NCBI RefSeq assembly: GCF_001905505.1
Contig: NZ_LIPG01000003.1
Coordinates: forward strand, 744,001 to 808,000
DNA length: 64,000 nucleotides
Source of the DNA: Streptomyces sp. CB02058
Lineage (GTDB): Bacteria; Actinomycetota; Actinomycetes; Streptomycetales; Streptomycetaceae
Reading direction: 5' to 3'
Shown: piece by piece, positions 25,877 through 35,114 of the stretch
Numbering within the stretch: the first letter of the stretch is position 1
Layout: each line of letters begins with the position of its first letter
Position numbers and translations under genes: made by a program
The notes under the pieces: model-generated
The model's input: only the letters and a program-made list of their open reading frames with translations
What the model was told of the DNA's origin: nothing
The model's database searches: none

Positions 25877-27010
25877 GTGCATCTTCTGGCAACCGAGCGA
25901 GACCAGTTCGAGTCCCGTCTGCACAGCTTGTTCGGAGACAAGCTGCTGCCTGTCGAGAAATCCTTCGAGGTCATCCAGCAGTTCAAGGACGGCTCGTTCG
26001 CCATGGGGCACCAGGGCCTGATGCTCTATGCGAACGGCTACAACCTCCGTGGTTCCAGCACGCGGCATCCGAACGGTCTCGTCTACCACGACGGCAATAC
26101 CATCTTCGGCGTCGGCCACTTCAGCAAGGAGGGGCACATCGCCAAGCATCTGCACATCGTCGCCCCGAAGGGCGAGGGCCGGATCGAGGCCGTGAAGGAC
26201 TTCATATCCGCCGTGCGCGACGCCGGACTGGCCCGGACCTCGGTCTATGTCCGTCACCTGACGGCCGAGGACCGCGACGAGTTCCTGGAGGCGGGGTTCC
26301 GGGGGATCGACGCCGACCCCTGGCACCTGGGGGCTCCGGAGGAGGACGAGACCTTCCCCAACCGCGTCTACCACCTCGAGGAGATATTCGAGGAGACGGC
26401 CGACGGGGAGCTGCTCCTCAAGAAGCTGGAGGGCGAGGAGCACCGGAAGCACCGGGGAAAGAACCGCCTCGCCTACCGCCGCTTCCAGAATTTCCTGGAC
26501 CGCAATCCCGGGACGTCCTTCCATATTTCTCCCTACGGCTACGAAGAGGCCGAGCAGGAAAAGGCCCAGGGGATTGTCGAGGGCTATTTCGCCAGCCGCA
26601 AGGAGCGCGGTGCGGTGGTCGGCTCCACCCCTGAGGACTACTACGCACTGATTCGCCAGAAGCCCGGTGGCACCAACGAGAAGGACTACTTCTCCTACCT
26701 CGGTCTGATGCGCACGTCCGACGGCGGCGAGATTCCCGCCCTGTTCTTCTCCGGTGAGCGGGTGAGCGACCGCAGGGCGTCGCTCTACTGCACCATGACG
26801 ATGAGATTTCCCGAGCGTCTGAACGGCCTGCTCCAGGACAGCACGGGATTCACCGCCATTCCGCAGTTCGCCTGGCTCAACGTCTTCAAGCTGATGTGGC
26901 GCCAGGGCATCCGCGAGATCGACGCGGGCGGCTCCGAGGTGAAGGGGCTGGACGATCAGAAACGACAGCTGGGCGGGAAGGCCGAGAAGACCCACTGGGT
27001 CGTCGGCTGA
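25877..27010 (+). CDS. Fem/GNAT-like transferase of unknown substrate
   Basis: I do not recognise this 377-residue protein with certainty. The last 60 residues, with an aromatic helix (FAWLNVFKLMWRQG) followed by REIDAGGSEVKGLDDQKRQLG, resemble the end of Fem-type and DUF2156-type GNAT proteins. In those, a glycine-rich strand is followed by 'GLxxFKxxFG'. Such folds often use aminoacyl-tRNA or acyl-CoA donors. There is no signal peptide or membrane segment. GTG 25877 has GGAGG and GAGGA upstream. The gene has somewhat lower G+C and more AT-ending codons than its neighbours, especially around 26450-26700. It sits between a stand-alone A domain and the sugar cassette, in the same operon as the LanB-like gene. 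An aminoacyl- or acyltransferase role in tailoring is an inference. Confidence 0.5.
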   Translation: MHLLATERDQFESRLHSLFGDKLLPVEKSFEVIQQFKDGSFAMGHQGLMLYANGYNLRGSSTRHPNGLVYHDGNTIFGVGHFSKEGHIAKHLHIVAPKGEGRIEAVKDFISAVRDAGLARTSVYVRHLTAEDRDEFLEAGFRGIDADPWHLGAPEEDETFPNRVYHLEEIFEETADGELLLKKLEGEEHRKHRGKNRLAYRRFQNFLDRNPGTSFHISPYGYEEAEQEKAQGIVEGYFASRKERGAVVGSTPEDYYALIRQKPGGTNEKDYFSYLGLMRTSDGGEIPALFFSGERVSDRRASLYCTMTMRFPERLNGLLQDSTGFTAIPQFAWLNVFKLMWRQGIREIDAGGSEVKGLDDQKRQLGGKAEKTHWVVG

Positions 27011-27051
27011 CGTCAGGCTTCCTGCCACTCCCACACCGAGGGGTTACTGCG

Positions 27052-28356
27052 TTGAATTCACGTACGTCATACGCTGATTACGATGTCTGCGTCGTCGGTC
27101 TCGGGTACGTGGGCATCACGCTCACATCCGCCCTGCTGGCCCGAGGGAAGAGGGTTCTCGGCTACGAGGCGAACAAGGCCGTGGCCGAGGACCTCGCCGC
27201 CGGCCTGGTCCAGCTCTCCGAACCGGGCGTCGAGGAGATGGTCCGCGAGCACGCGGGCGGCAACCTCCGCGTGACCGCGGAACTGACCGGCGAGCAGCTG
27301 CCGCCCACGGTCATCATCTGCGTCGGCACGCCGATCGCCGCCGGTGAGCAGCGCCCGGACCTGACGCAGCTGGAGGCGGCCGTCGCCGGCATAGCCCCCG
27401 GTCTCCGGGACGACACGCTCGTCATCGTCCGCAGCACCGTCCCGGTGGGCACCTCGCGCGGGCTCGTCCTGCCGACGCTGCGGCGGCACGTCGACGAGCC
27501 GCTGCTCGCCTTCTGCCCCGAGCGCACCATCCAGGGCCAGGCGCTGGCCGAGATCCTCTCGCTGCCGCAGATCGTCGGCGGCCTCGACGAGGAGTCCGTA
27601 CGCCGGGCGTCGGAACTCTTCGGATCGCTCACGCCCGACCTCGTGCCGGTCTCCTCGCTGGAGACCGCCGAGATGATCAAGCTGATCTGCAACTGCCACA
27701 CGGATCTGATCTACGGATTCGGCAACGAGGTCGCGCTGGTCGCGGAGCACCTGGGCCTCGACGCCATGGAGCTGATCAACAGCGCCAACACCGGATATCC
27801 GCGGCCGGATCTGAGCAAGCCCGGTTTCGTGGGCGGCAGTTGCCTCACGAAGGACCCCTATCTGCTGATGCACGCGCTGGAGGGGCACGACCACCGCCCG
27901 ACGATGGTCGCCGCCGCCCGTTCGCTCAACGAGTCGATGCCCCGCCGCGTCGGTGAACGCGTCCTCGCCAAGCTCTGGGAGGGCGGCTGCGACCCGGCCG
28001 GCGCACGCGTACTGCTCACCGGCTTCGCCTACAAGGGGCGGCCGGAGACCGACGATCTGCGCGGCGCCCCCTTCGAGGCCCTGCTGGAGCTCCTCCGCGG
28101 CCGTGTCGGGGAGATAGTCGGCCACGACTTCGTCGTCCCGGACAGCAGGCTCGAAGAGCTGGGGGTCCGCCCCGTGTCCCTGGAGGAAGGGTTCACCGGG
28201 GCGCACGCCGCTCTCGTGCTCAACGATCATCTCTCCTACGGGCAGCAGGACTTCACGTCCCTGATCGCCCGGATGCACCAGCCCGCCGTGGTGTACGACA
28301 CCTGGCGCGTCATTCCGTCGTCCCTTCCGAACGTCATGAGGCTCGGCCATGCCTAA
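27052..28356 (+). CDS. Nucleotide-sugar 6-dehydrogenase (UDP-glucose/UDP-ManNAc dehydrogenase family)
   Basis: The 434-residue protein has an N-terminal NAD-binding motif (VVGLGYVGITLT), a central domain with the catalytic cysteine in FVGGSCLTKDP, and the C-terminal UDP-binding domain. These enzymes oxidise the C6 hydroxymethyl of a nucleotide sugar to a carboxylate in two NAD+-dependent steps. The start is taken as TTG 27052 because it is the first plausible start, with ACCGAGGGG about 10 bases upstream. No ATG or GTG lies between it and the Rossmann fold. It opens the sugar cassette and overlaps the epimerase by 8 bases. The substrate (UDP-Glc, UDP-HexNAc or another) cannot be told from sequence alone. 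Confidence 0.9.
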   Translation: MNSRTSYADYDVCVVGLGYVGITLTSALLARGKRVLGYEANKAVAEDLAAGLVQLSEPGVEEMVREHAGGNLRVTAELTGEQLPPTVIICVGTPIAAGEQRPDLTQLEAAVAGIAPGLRDDTLVIVRSTVPVGTSRGLVLPTLRRHVDEPLLAFCPERTIQGQALAEILSLPQIVGGLDEESVRRASELFGSLTPDLVPVSSLETAEMIKLICNCHTDLIYGFGNEVALVAEHLGLDAMELINSANTGYPRPDLSKPGFVGGSCLTKDPYLLMHALEGHDHRPTMVAAARSLNESMPRRVGERVLAKLWEGGCDPAGARVLLTGFAYKGRPETDDLRGAPFEALLELLRGRVGEIVGHDFVVPDSRLEELGVRPVSLEEGFTGAHAALVLNDHLSYGQQDFTSLIARMHQPAVVYDTWRVIPSSLPNVMRLGHA

Positions 28357-29329
28357 GAAGATCCTGATCACCGGCGGAGCGGGCTTCATCGGTCTGCACC
28401 TGGCCCGCCGTCTCGCGGCGGAGCACGACGTCACGCTGCTCGACGACTTCAGCCGCGGACGCGTCGACCCGGACCTGGAGGAACTGCGGCGCAGCGTCAC
28501 GGTCATCACGCACGACCTGACTCTTCCGATGCCGCAGGACCTGCCCCGGGACTTCGACGAGGTCTACCACTTCGCCGCCGTCGTGGGAGTGCAGTACTCC
28601 AACGAGGAGCCCGAACGGGTCCTGCGCACAAACCTGCTGACGACCATTCACCTCCTGGACTGGTTCAGCGGCCTCGACGGCGCCACACTCTGCTTCGCCT
28701 CCTCCAGCGAGGCCTACGCGGGCAGTGTGGAGGCCGGCCAGGCGCCGATCCCGACACCGGAGGGCGTGCCCCTCGTCGTCGCCGACCCGACCGTTCCCCG
28801 GTCCTCGTACGGCTTCAGCAAGATCGCCGGCGAGGTGCTCTGCCGCAACTACGCGGCCGCCCACGGCTTCCCGCTGCGCATGGTCCGCTTCCACAACGTG
28901 TACGGGCCGCGCATGGGGTACGAGCACGTCATCCCGCAGTTCATCGAGCGGCTGCTGGCGGAGAAGGACCCCTTCGAGGTGTTCGGAGCCGACCAGCGCC
29001 GTGCCTTCTGCTACGTGACCGACGCGGTGGAGGCCGTCATCGCCCTCACGGCGCTCCCGGACCGGGAGACGCTCCTCGTCAACGTCGGCAACGACGAGGA
29101 GGAGATCCTCATCGAGGACCTGGCGAAGAAGGTGTTCGCCGTGGTGGGCCGGAACCCCGCCCTGGCCGCGCACCCCGCCCCGCCCCTGTCGCCCGTCCGC
29201 CGGCTGCCGGACCTCACCCTCCTCCGGGAGCTCACCGGTCACCGGCCGAAGGTCGGTCTCGAGGAGGGCCTGTCCCTCACCTACGCGTGGTATCTCGGGG
29301 CGGCCGCCGAACGCATACAGGCGGGGTGA
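28349..29329 (+). CDS. NAD-dependent nucleotide-sugar epimerase/dehydratase (extended SDR)
   Basis: The 326-residue protein begins with the extended-SDR Rossmann motif ILITGGAGFIGLHLA. It has catalytic Ser in ASSSEAY, the Tyr-Lys pair in SSYGFSKIAGE, and the substrate-binding HNVYGPRMG motif, all typical of sugar 4-epimerases, 4,6-dehydratases and decarboxylases. It probably acts on the nucleotide sugar produced by the preceding dehydrogenase. Combination with a 6-dehydrogenase could yield an epimerised uronic acid or, by decarboxylation, a pentose. ATG 28349 overlaps the upstream gene by 8 bases. Confidence 0.9.
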   Translation: MPKKILITGGAGFIGLHLARRLAAEHDVTLLDDFSRGRVDPDLEELRRSVTVITHDLTLPMPQDLPRDFDEVYHFAAVVGVQYSNEEPERVLRTNLLTTIHLLDWFSGLDGATLCFASSSEAYAGSVEAGQAPIPTPEGVPLVVADPTVPRSSYGFSKIAGEVLCRNYAAAHGFPLRMVRFHNVYGPRMGYEHVIPQFIERLLAEKDPFEVFGADQRRAFCYVTDAVEAVIALTALPDRETLLVNVGNDEEEILIEDLAKKVFAVVGRNPALAAHPAPPLSPVRRLPDLTLLRELTGHRPKVGLEEGLSLTYAWYLGAAAERIQAG

Positions 29330-29334
29330 AGCGG

Positions 29335-30426
29335 ATGCGTGTGCAATATGTGCATCGCGGCTACCTTCCGGCACGCGCCGGCGCGGAGCTGATGACCCAG
29401 TGCCTGGCGGTGGAGATGAGCCGCCGGGGCCGTTCCGTCGGGCTGTACTGCGCGGGGGTCGACGAGGGGTCGGCGGAGGCGATGACGGGCGCGGGCATCT
29501 CCGTGGCCGTGCTGCCCGGCGCCGGTGCCGGTGACGCCGCCGGGGACGACGGCCGTCCCGATCTGGTGCACGCGGTCGACGCCGTGTGGGCCGACTACCC
29601 GCAGGCCGCCCTGGAGCTGGCCAGGCGGTGGCAGGTGCCGTTCGTCTTCACGCCCGCCTCCGCCACCGAGGTCTGGCAGGACCCCGCCGCCGTCGAGGAG
29701 GTCTGCCGCCGGGCGGACGCGGTCCTCGTCCTCACCGAGGCCGAGCGGGCCACCATGCGGGCGGCGGGGGTACGGCCGGAGGCACTGCACCGCATCGGCC
29801 AGGGCGCGCATCTGGCCGGTGCGCCCGACCCGGACCGCTTCCGTGCCGAACACGGCATCGGCGACGCTCCGGTGATCCTTTTCGTCGGCCGGAAGATGCG
29901 CTCCAAGGGCTACCTCGTCCTGCTGGAGGCCGCCCCGCTCGTCTGGGAACACCATCCGGACGCGCGCTTCGTGTTCATGGGGCCGGACTGGGACGACGAC
30001 TGCGGCGACCTCTTCGCCGCGCACGCCGACCCCAGGATCATCGATCTCGGCCTGGCAGGCGACGAGGAGAAGCACAGCGCCCTAGCCGCCTGCGCGATGC
30101 TCTGCCTGCCGTCGACCGTGGACGTCTTCCCGCTCGTCTACGTGGAGGCGTGGTCGCTCGGCAAGCCGGTGATCGCCGCGCCGTTCCGCGGCGGTGACGA
30201 GGTCGTCGAGGACGGTCACGACGGCCTCGTCGTCGAACCGGACCCCGGCACGGTCGCCGACGCGGTGACCACGCTGCTGTCCGACCCGGCGACGGCGGCG
30301 GCCCTGGGCCGCAACGGCCTCGCAAAGGTCCGGGAACACCACAACTGGCAGTCGGTCGCCGACCAGGTCGACCAGATCTACGCCTCCCTCGTGGAGCCGC
30401 AGGGGCGGGAGGGCAGCATCCGATGA
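29335..30426 (+). CDS. Family GT4 glycosyltransferase
   Basis: The 363-residue protein shows the two-domain GT-B fold. An N-terminal acceptor domain begins MRVQYVHRGYLPARAGAELM. The C-terminal donor domain has FVGRKMRSKG and the GT4 segment LCLPSTVDVFPLVYVEAWSLG, containing the conserved acidic residue that binds the donor sugar phosphate. It should transfer the sugar made by the surrounding genes onto the NRPS product or an intermediate. ATG 29335 follows GGGGTGA. GTG 29326, overlapping the previous stop, is a possible alternative. It overlaps the nucleotidyltransferase by 4 bases. Neither the acceptor nor the sugar can be deduced. Confidence 0.88.
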   Translation: MRVQYVHRGYLPARAGAELMTQCLAVEMSRRGRSVGLYCAGVDEGSAEAMTGAGISVAVLPGAGAGDAAGDDGRPDLVHAVDAVWADYPQAALELARRWQVPFVFTPASATEVWQDPAAVEEVCRRADAVLVLTEAERATMRAAGVRPEALHRIGQGAHLAGAPDPDRFRAEHGIGDAPVILFVGRKMRSKGYLVLLEAAPLVWEHHPDARFVFMGPDWDDDCGDLFAAHADPRIIDLGLAGDEEKHSALAACAMLCLPSTVDVFPLVYVEAWSLGKPVIAAPFRGGDEVVEDGHDGLVVEPDPGTVADAVTTLLSDPATAAALGRNGLAKVREHHNWQSVADQVDQIYASLVEPQGREGSIR

Positions 30427-31175
30427 GAGCGGTAGTGCTGGCAGGGGGCGAGGGACGCAGGCTACGGCCCGCCACCTTCGACGTCCCCAAGCCACTGATG
30501 GAACTCGACGGCGAACCGATGCTCCACATCATCCTCAGCCAGCTGAGGGACGCCGGCTTCACCCGGGTGACGCTGTCGCTCGGCTACCGGGCCCAGATGA
30601 TCCAGGACAGCATCGAGGCCGCGGGCTGGCGCGGCGGCCTCGACATCGACTTCTGCCACGAGTCGGAGCCCCTGGGCACCGCGGGACCACTGGGCCTCGT
30701 CCCGCCCATCGAGGACTCGACCCTGGTCATGAACGCCGACCTGCTCACCGACCTCGACTTCGCGGCGCTGTGGACCGGCCACCGGAAGGCCGGGTCCGAC
30801 GCCACCGTCGTCCTGGCCCCGCAGCACATCGACATCGCCCACGGCGTCGTACGGATCGACGAGGACCACCGCGTCGTCGGCTACGAGGAGAAGCCCCGGC
30901 TGAACTTCCTGATCAGCTGCGGCATCTACGTACTCGAACCGTCCGTGCTCGACCACCTTCCCGCCGGGAGCCGCTACGACATGCCCGCACTGCTCGAGTC
31001 GCTGCGCACCGCGGGCGGTCGCGTCGGCGGCCATGTCTTCGACGGCGACTGGTGCGACATCGGGACGCCCGAGCAACTCCGGCGCGCCGCGGCGACGTTC
31101 GGCTCCGACCGTGCCCGGTTCGTACGCGACGGCGTCGTGCGCGACAGGCGCCGCTCCGAGGCGGTCGGCCGATGA
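30423..31175 (+). CDS. Sugar-phosphate nucleotidyltransferase
   Basis: The 250-residue protein carries the NTP-transferase signature VVLAGGEGRRLRPAT followed by PKPLMELDGEPML, and the Mg-binding NADLLTDLDF. It lacks the C-terminal beta-helix or acyltransferase of longer relatives, so it is a minimal nucleotidyltransferase of the mannose-1-phosphate guanylyltransferase/RfbA type. It condenses NTP with a sugar 1-phosphate to give the activated sugar. It is coupled to its neighbours by 4-base overlaps and presumably starts the cassette's sugar pathway. Confidence 0.9.
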   Translation: MRAVVLAGGEGRRLRPATFDVPKPLMELDGEPMLHIILSQLRDAGFTRVTLSLGYRAQMIQDSIEAAGWRGGLDIDFCHESEPLGTAGPLGLVPPIEDSTLVMNADLLTDLDFAALWTGHRKAGSDATVVLAPQHIDIAHGVVRIDEDHRVVGYEEKPRLNFLISCGIYVLEPSVLDHLPAGSRYDMPALLESLRTAGGRVGGHVFDGDWCDIGTPEQLRRAAATFGSDRARFVRDGVVRDRRRSEAVGR

Positions 31176-32323
31176 CGGACTGGAAGGTGCCGCTCTACCG
31201 GCCCAGCCTCGGCGACGCGGAGGCCGCCGCTGTGGCCGACGTCGTACGGTCGGGCTGGCTGTCCACGGGCCCCGTCACCAGGGCCCTGGAGCAGGAGTAC
31301 GCCGCCGCGCTCGGTGTCGAGGACTCCGTCGCCGTCAGCAACGGCACGGCCGCCCTGCACCTCGCCGTACTGGCGCTCGGCCTGACCACCGGCGACGAGG
31401 TCATCGTGCCGTCGCTCAACTTCGTGTCGGCCGCCGCGACGGTCGCCCTGTCCGGGGCGACGCCGGTCTTCGCCGACATCACCGGGGCGCACGACCTGTG
31501 CGTCGACCCGGCCGACGTCGAGGCCCGCATCACCCCCCGCACCAGGGCCGTCGTCGCCATGCACTATGGCGGTCACGCCGCGGACCTGCCGGCTCTGCGC
31601 GCCCTCACCACGCGGCACGGCCTGGCGCTGATCGAGGACGCCTGCCATGCCCCCGCCACCCGCTCGGAGCACGGCATGCTCGGCGCCGTGGGCGACATCG
31701 GCTGTTTCAGCTTCTTCGCCACGAAGAACCTGGCGGCGGGCGAAGGAGGCATGGTCGTCGCCCGTGACCCGGAGCTCCTCGCCCGGATCAGGCGGCTGCG
31801 GTCCCACGCCATGACGGTCTCCGCCCAGGACCGGCACCGTGGCGGCCCGTCCACGTACGACATCCCCGAGATCGGCCTGAACTACCGGACGACGGAGATC
31901 AGCAGTGCCATCGCCCGGGTGCAGCTCGGCGAGCTGGACCGCAGACGGGCCGGCCGGGAGGCCGTGGTGGCGCGGTACCGCGAGGAGCTCGGCGATCTGC
32001 CGGGCATCGTGGTGCCGTTCGCCGGACGGGCGCCGCGGCACGCCGCACACCACCTGTTCCCCGTACTGCTGCCCGCCGGCACGGTGCGCGAGGACTTCCA
32101 GGCGCGCCTCACGGCGGCCGGTGTGCAGAGCGGGGTGCACTACCCGCCGACCCATCTCTTCTCGTACTACCGCGAGCGGTTCGGGCTCGGCCCCGGCCTG
32201 CTGCCGGTGACCGAGGACATCACGGCCCGCCAGCTCTCGCTGCCGCTGTACGGGGACATGGAACAGGACGAGGTCTCCCTCGTCATCGCCGCGACGAGGG
32301 ACGCATGGCAGACAGAGAACTGA
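31172..32323 (+). CDS. DegT/DnrJ/EryC1/StrS-family PLP aminotransferase
   Basis: The 383-residue protein has the family layout of sugar and cyclitol aminotransferases: SGWLSTGPVT at the N-terminus, VSNGTAALHLA, the PLP-binding EDACHA, and the Schiff-base lysine in FSFFATKNLAAGEGG. These enzymes transfer an amino group from glutamate or glutamine to a keto-sugar or keto-cyclitol. With the adjacent alcohol dehydrogenase it could make an amino-sugar. The ATGA overlap with the nucleotidyltransferase and an 18-base overlap with the glycosidase gene place it in the operon. Confidence 0.9.
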   Translation: MTDWKVPLYRPSLGDAEAAAVADVVRSGWLSTGPVTRALEQEYAAALGVEDSVAVSNGTAALHLAVLALGLTTGDEVIVPSLNFVSAAATVALSGATPVFADITGAHDLCVDPADVEARITPRTRAVVAMHYGGHAADLPALRALTTRHGLALIEDACHAPATRSEHGMLGAVGDIGCFSFFATKNLAAGEGGMVVARDPELLARIRRLRSHAMTVSAQDRHRGGPSTYDIPEIGLNYRTTEISSAIARVQLGELDRRRAGREAVVARYREELGDLPGIVVPFAGRAPRHAAHHLFPVLLPAGTVREDFQARLTAAGVQSGVHYPPTHLFSYYRERFGLGPGLLPVTEDITARQLSLPLYGDMEQDEVSLVIAATRDAWQTEN

Positions 32324-34227
32324 GCCGGGCCGCCGGGCCCGGTGCCACCGGCACGCGGTTCACCTTGAGTGACGGCGTGCTGCACCGCGACGGGCAGCCG
32401 TTCTTCAGCGTGGGTTTCAACTACCACCCCTCGGAGACCGGCTGCCAGTACTGGCAGGAGTGGGACGAGGACCGGCTCGACGCCGACTTCGGAGCGATGG
32501 CCGCGTACGGCTTCAACACCGTGCGTTTCTTCGTCTTCTGGGCCGACTTCGAGCCCGAGGAGGGTGTGTACGACGAGGAACTGACGCGGCGCATACAGGA
32601 TCTGGCGGCCGTCGCGCACCGCCACGGCCTGCAGATCCTCCCCTCGCTCCTCACCATCTGGATGAACGGCCAGCGCTTCGAACCCGCCTGGCGCGAGGGG
32701 CGCGACCTGTGGACCCGGCCCGAGATGGCCGAACGGGCCCGTGCCTTCGTGCACCACATCGCGGGCGCCCTGCGCGACGCCCCGAACGTGCTCGCCTACG
32801 ACCTCGGCGACGAGGTCATCCACGTCGACCCCGCGGCGTCCTCCGCCCTGTCCCGGACCGCCGTCCAGGACTGGTGGCGGCTCCTGGCCACCGCGGTCCG
32901 GGAGGCCGATCCGGCGGCGCTGGTGCTCCAGGCCAACGAGGCGTCCGCCGTGGTCGGCGACCACGGGTTCCGCCCCGAGAACGCCGAGCCCCTCGACCTC
33001 GTCGGGCTGCACGGCTTCCCCGTCTGGTCACCGTTCCACATGGAATCGGTGTCCGCGTGGAAGGCCGGCACCTTCCTGCCCTACCTCGTGCGCCACGGGA
33101 GGGCCTCCACCCCCGTGCTGGTCGACGAGATGGGCAGCTACGGCTGCGACGAGGCCACGGCCGCCGCCTATCTGCGGGTCACCGCGCACAGCGCGTTCGC
33201 CGCCGGTGCCTGCGGGGTCGTCGTCTGGTGCTGGCAGGACTTCACCACCGAGCGCAAGCCCTACGCGCTGCGGCCGGGCGAGCGCTTCACCGGCCTGCTG
33301 CGGGCCGACGGCCGGGCCAAGCCGGCCATGGCGGAGTTCCGCGGCTTCGCCGACCGGGTCACGGGCGACCTCCTGGGCTTCCGCCCGCCCCCCGCGCCGG
33401 TCGGCATCTACCTGCCACCGGCGCAGGACGACGGCGACGCCGGCTACCTCACCTCGGCGGGCTCCGACGCGCCGGCCTCGTACTACGCGCACCTTCTGCT
33501 CCAACGCGCCCATCTGCCGCACGAGTTCACCCACGGCGACCTGGACAGGTACCGCGTGGTCGTGTGCCCGTCGGTACGCCATCTGTCCCGCGACGCCCAG
33601 CGCCGCCTGGAGGAGTACGCCGAGCGCGGCGGTGTGCTGCTCTACACCTGCGCCGACTTCCTGCACGGCTTCGGCGGCGAACACCTCCTCGGCGTGCGGA
33701 TCAGGGACTTCACGCTGCGCACCGAGGACCTGGACTCCTTCGTCTGGGAGGGCGAGCGCTACCCCCTCGACCGGGGTACGGGGCAGCTGCCCGTGGTCGA
33801 ACTCGCGGGTGCCAAGACCCTCGCGGAGTTCCCCGACGGTTCGCCCGCCGTGACCCGGCACAGCCTGGGCGCCGGGACCGTCCACTACTGCAACGCGCCG
33901 CTGGAGGCCCAGCTCAACGCCCCCCACCGGCTGACCGAGGCCCCCTGGCACACCCTCTACGAGGCCGTCGCCCGGGAGGCGGGCGTGCGCGCCGAGCTGA
34001 CCGCCGACCACCCGGACGTCGAGGTGGCCGTGGTGCACCGCGGCGCCGAACGCCGCGGCCTGGTCATCAACCACTCCCCGCTCCCCGTGCGGACCACCGT
34101 GACCCGGCCCCCGGACGCGGCGGACCGGCACGGGTTCACCGAGCGGGTGGACCTGGAGGGCAAGGGCGTGCACATCGTCCACTGGACCGCGGACCCCTCC
34201 GGCACCGACGGGGAGGCGACCCGATGA
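32305..34227 (+). CDS. Glycoside hydrolase (GH5/GH42-like) with C-terminal GATase-like domain
   Basis: The 640-residue protein opens with a (beta/alpha)8 glycosidase domain (about 20-350). A candidate acid/base Glu is in YDLGDEVIHVD and a candidate nucleophile Glu in VLVDEMGSYG, as in clan GH-A. Residues about 365-520 resemble the class I amidotransferase-like 'trimerisation' domain of GH42 enzymes (YRVVVCPSVRHLS, GGVLLYTCADF), followed by a beta domain. No signal peptide is seen, so it should be cytoplasmic unless exported in another way. In a cluster that also encodes a glycosyltransferase, it could remove a protecting or temporary sugar, or trim the sugar donor. That role is inferred. Confidence 0.8.
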   Translation: MADRELSRAAGPGATGTRFTLSDGVLHRDGQPFFSVGFNYHPSETGCQYWQEWDEDRLDADFGAMAAYGFNTVRFFVFWADFEPEEGVYDEELTRRIQDLAAVAHRHGLQILPSLLTIWMNGQRFEPAWREGRDLWTRPEMAERARAFVHHIAGALRDAPNVLAYDLGDEVIHVDPAASSALSRTAVQDWWRLLATAVREADPAALVLQANEASAVVGDHGFRPENAEPLDLVGLHGFPVWSPFHMESVSAWKAGTFLPYLVRHGRASTPVLVDEMGSYGCDEATAAAYLRVTAHSAFAAGACGVVVWCWQDFTTERKPYALRPGERFTGLLRADGRAKPAMAEFRGFADRVTGDLLGFRPPPAPVGIYLPPAQDDGDAGYLTSAGSDAPASYYAHLLLQRAHLPHEFTHGDLDRYRVVVCPSVRHLSRDAQRRLEEYAERGGVLLYTCADFLHGFGGEHLLGVRIRDFTLRTEDLDSFVWEGERYPLDRGTGQLPVVELAGAKTLAEFPDGSPAVTRHSLGAGTVHYCNAPLEAQLNAPHRLTEAPWHTLYEAVAREAGVRAELTADHPDVEVAVVHRGAERRGLVINHSPLPVRTTVTRPPDAADRHGFTERVDLEGKGVHIVHWTADPSGTDGEATR

Positions 34228-35114
34228 TCATCGACTCGCATGTGCACGCCGGGGAGTACTACCGGCACTTCACCGCGCGGTTCGCCGAGGACATGATGGC
34301 GACCACGGGACGGCCCCCGCAGGCGCTGACCGCACCCGAGGCGACGCTGCTCGCCGAGATGGACGCGGCCGGCGTCGACCGGGCGTTCCTGCTGGCCTTC
34401 GACGTCCGCAGGGTCGAGGGCTTCAGCGTCCCGAACGACTTCGTCGCCGACCTGTGCGCCCGCAACCCCGACCGTTTCACCGGATTCGCCTCGGTGGACG
34501 CGGGCTCCGACGGCGCCGCCGCCGAACTGCGCAGAGCCGCCACGGACCTGGGGCTGCGCGGCCTGAAGACCGCCCCCGCCTATCTCAGGATGTCGCCCGC
34601 CGACCGGGCCTGGTACGACGTGTACGACGTGGCCCAGGAGCACCGGATGCCGGTCCTCGTGCACACCGGGTACACCCCGTCCAAGCGCGCCGACCCGCGC
34701 TACCTCTCGCCCGCGCTGCTGCGCCCGGTGGCCCGGGACTTCCCCGGACTTCCCATCATCCTGGCGCACTTGGGGACCCCGTGGACCACGGTGAGCATCG
34801 ACATGCTCGCCGACCACCCGAACCTGTACGCCGATCTGTCCATCTTCGGCTGGTACCAGCCCCCCGCCACCGTCGCGGCCGCCCTGGAGTACGCGCGTCG
34901 TCGCGGTGTCCTCGACCGGCTCCTGTGGGGGACCGACTACCCCTTCTGCACCATGATCGACTTCGTCGCCCGTATGGATCTGCTGGCCGACGACGCGTCG
35001 TTGTGGCCCGACGGCGTGCCGTTGACCCCTGACGAGCGCACGTCCCTGATGGGCGGAGCGGCGGCCCGGCTGCTGGAGCGGCAGCCGGTACATCCACGAG
35101 GAGGCGCGGCATGA
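34224..35114 (+). CDS. Amidohydrolase family 2 (ACMSD-like) metal-dependent hydrolase/decarboxylase
   Basis: The 296-residue protein starts with the metal-binding HxH of the amidohydrolase family (IIDSHVHAG). Further ligand histidines occur in VLVHTGYT and ILAHLGTP, and an Asp in LLWGTDYPF. This is the pattern of amidohydrolase_2 enzymes, which hydrolyse or decarboxylate acids and cleave C-N bonds. It is coupled by 4-base overlaps to the glycosidase and the alcohol dehydrogenase. Its substrate is unknown. A sugar-acid or cyclitol-type intermediate of the cassette, or an amide or carboxylate on the peptide product, would fit. Confidence 0.82.
   Translation: MIIDSHVHAGEYYRHFTARFAEDMMATTGRPPQALTAPEATLLAEMDAAGVDRAFLLAFDVRRVEGFSVPNDFVADLCARNPDRFTGFASVDAGSDGAAAELRRAATDLGLRGLKTAPAYLRMSPADRAWYDVYDVAQEHRMPVLVHTGYTPSKRADPRYLSPALLRPVARDFPGLPIILAHLGTPWTTVSIDMLADHPNLYADLSIFGWYQPPATVAAALEYARRRGVLDRLLWGTDYPFCTMIDFVARMDLLADDASLWPDGVPLTPDERTSLMGGAAARLLERQPVHPRGGAA

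Noticed and set aside
32460-34223. Forward ORF preceding the amidohydrolase in the same frame
   Set aside because: The arginine-rich upstream part is an out-of-frame reading of the glycosidase. The real start is ATG 34224.
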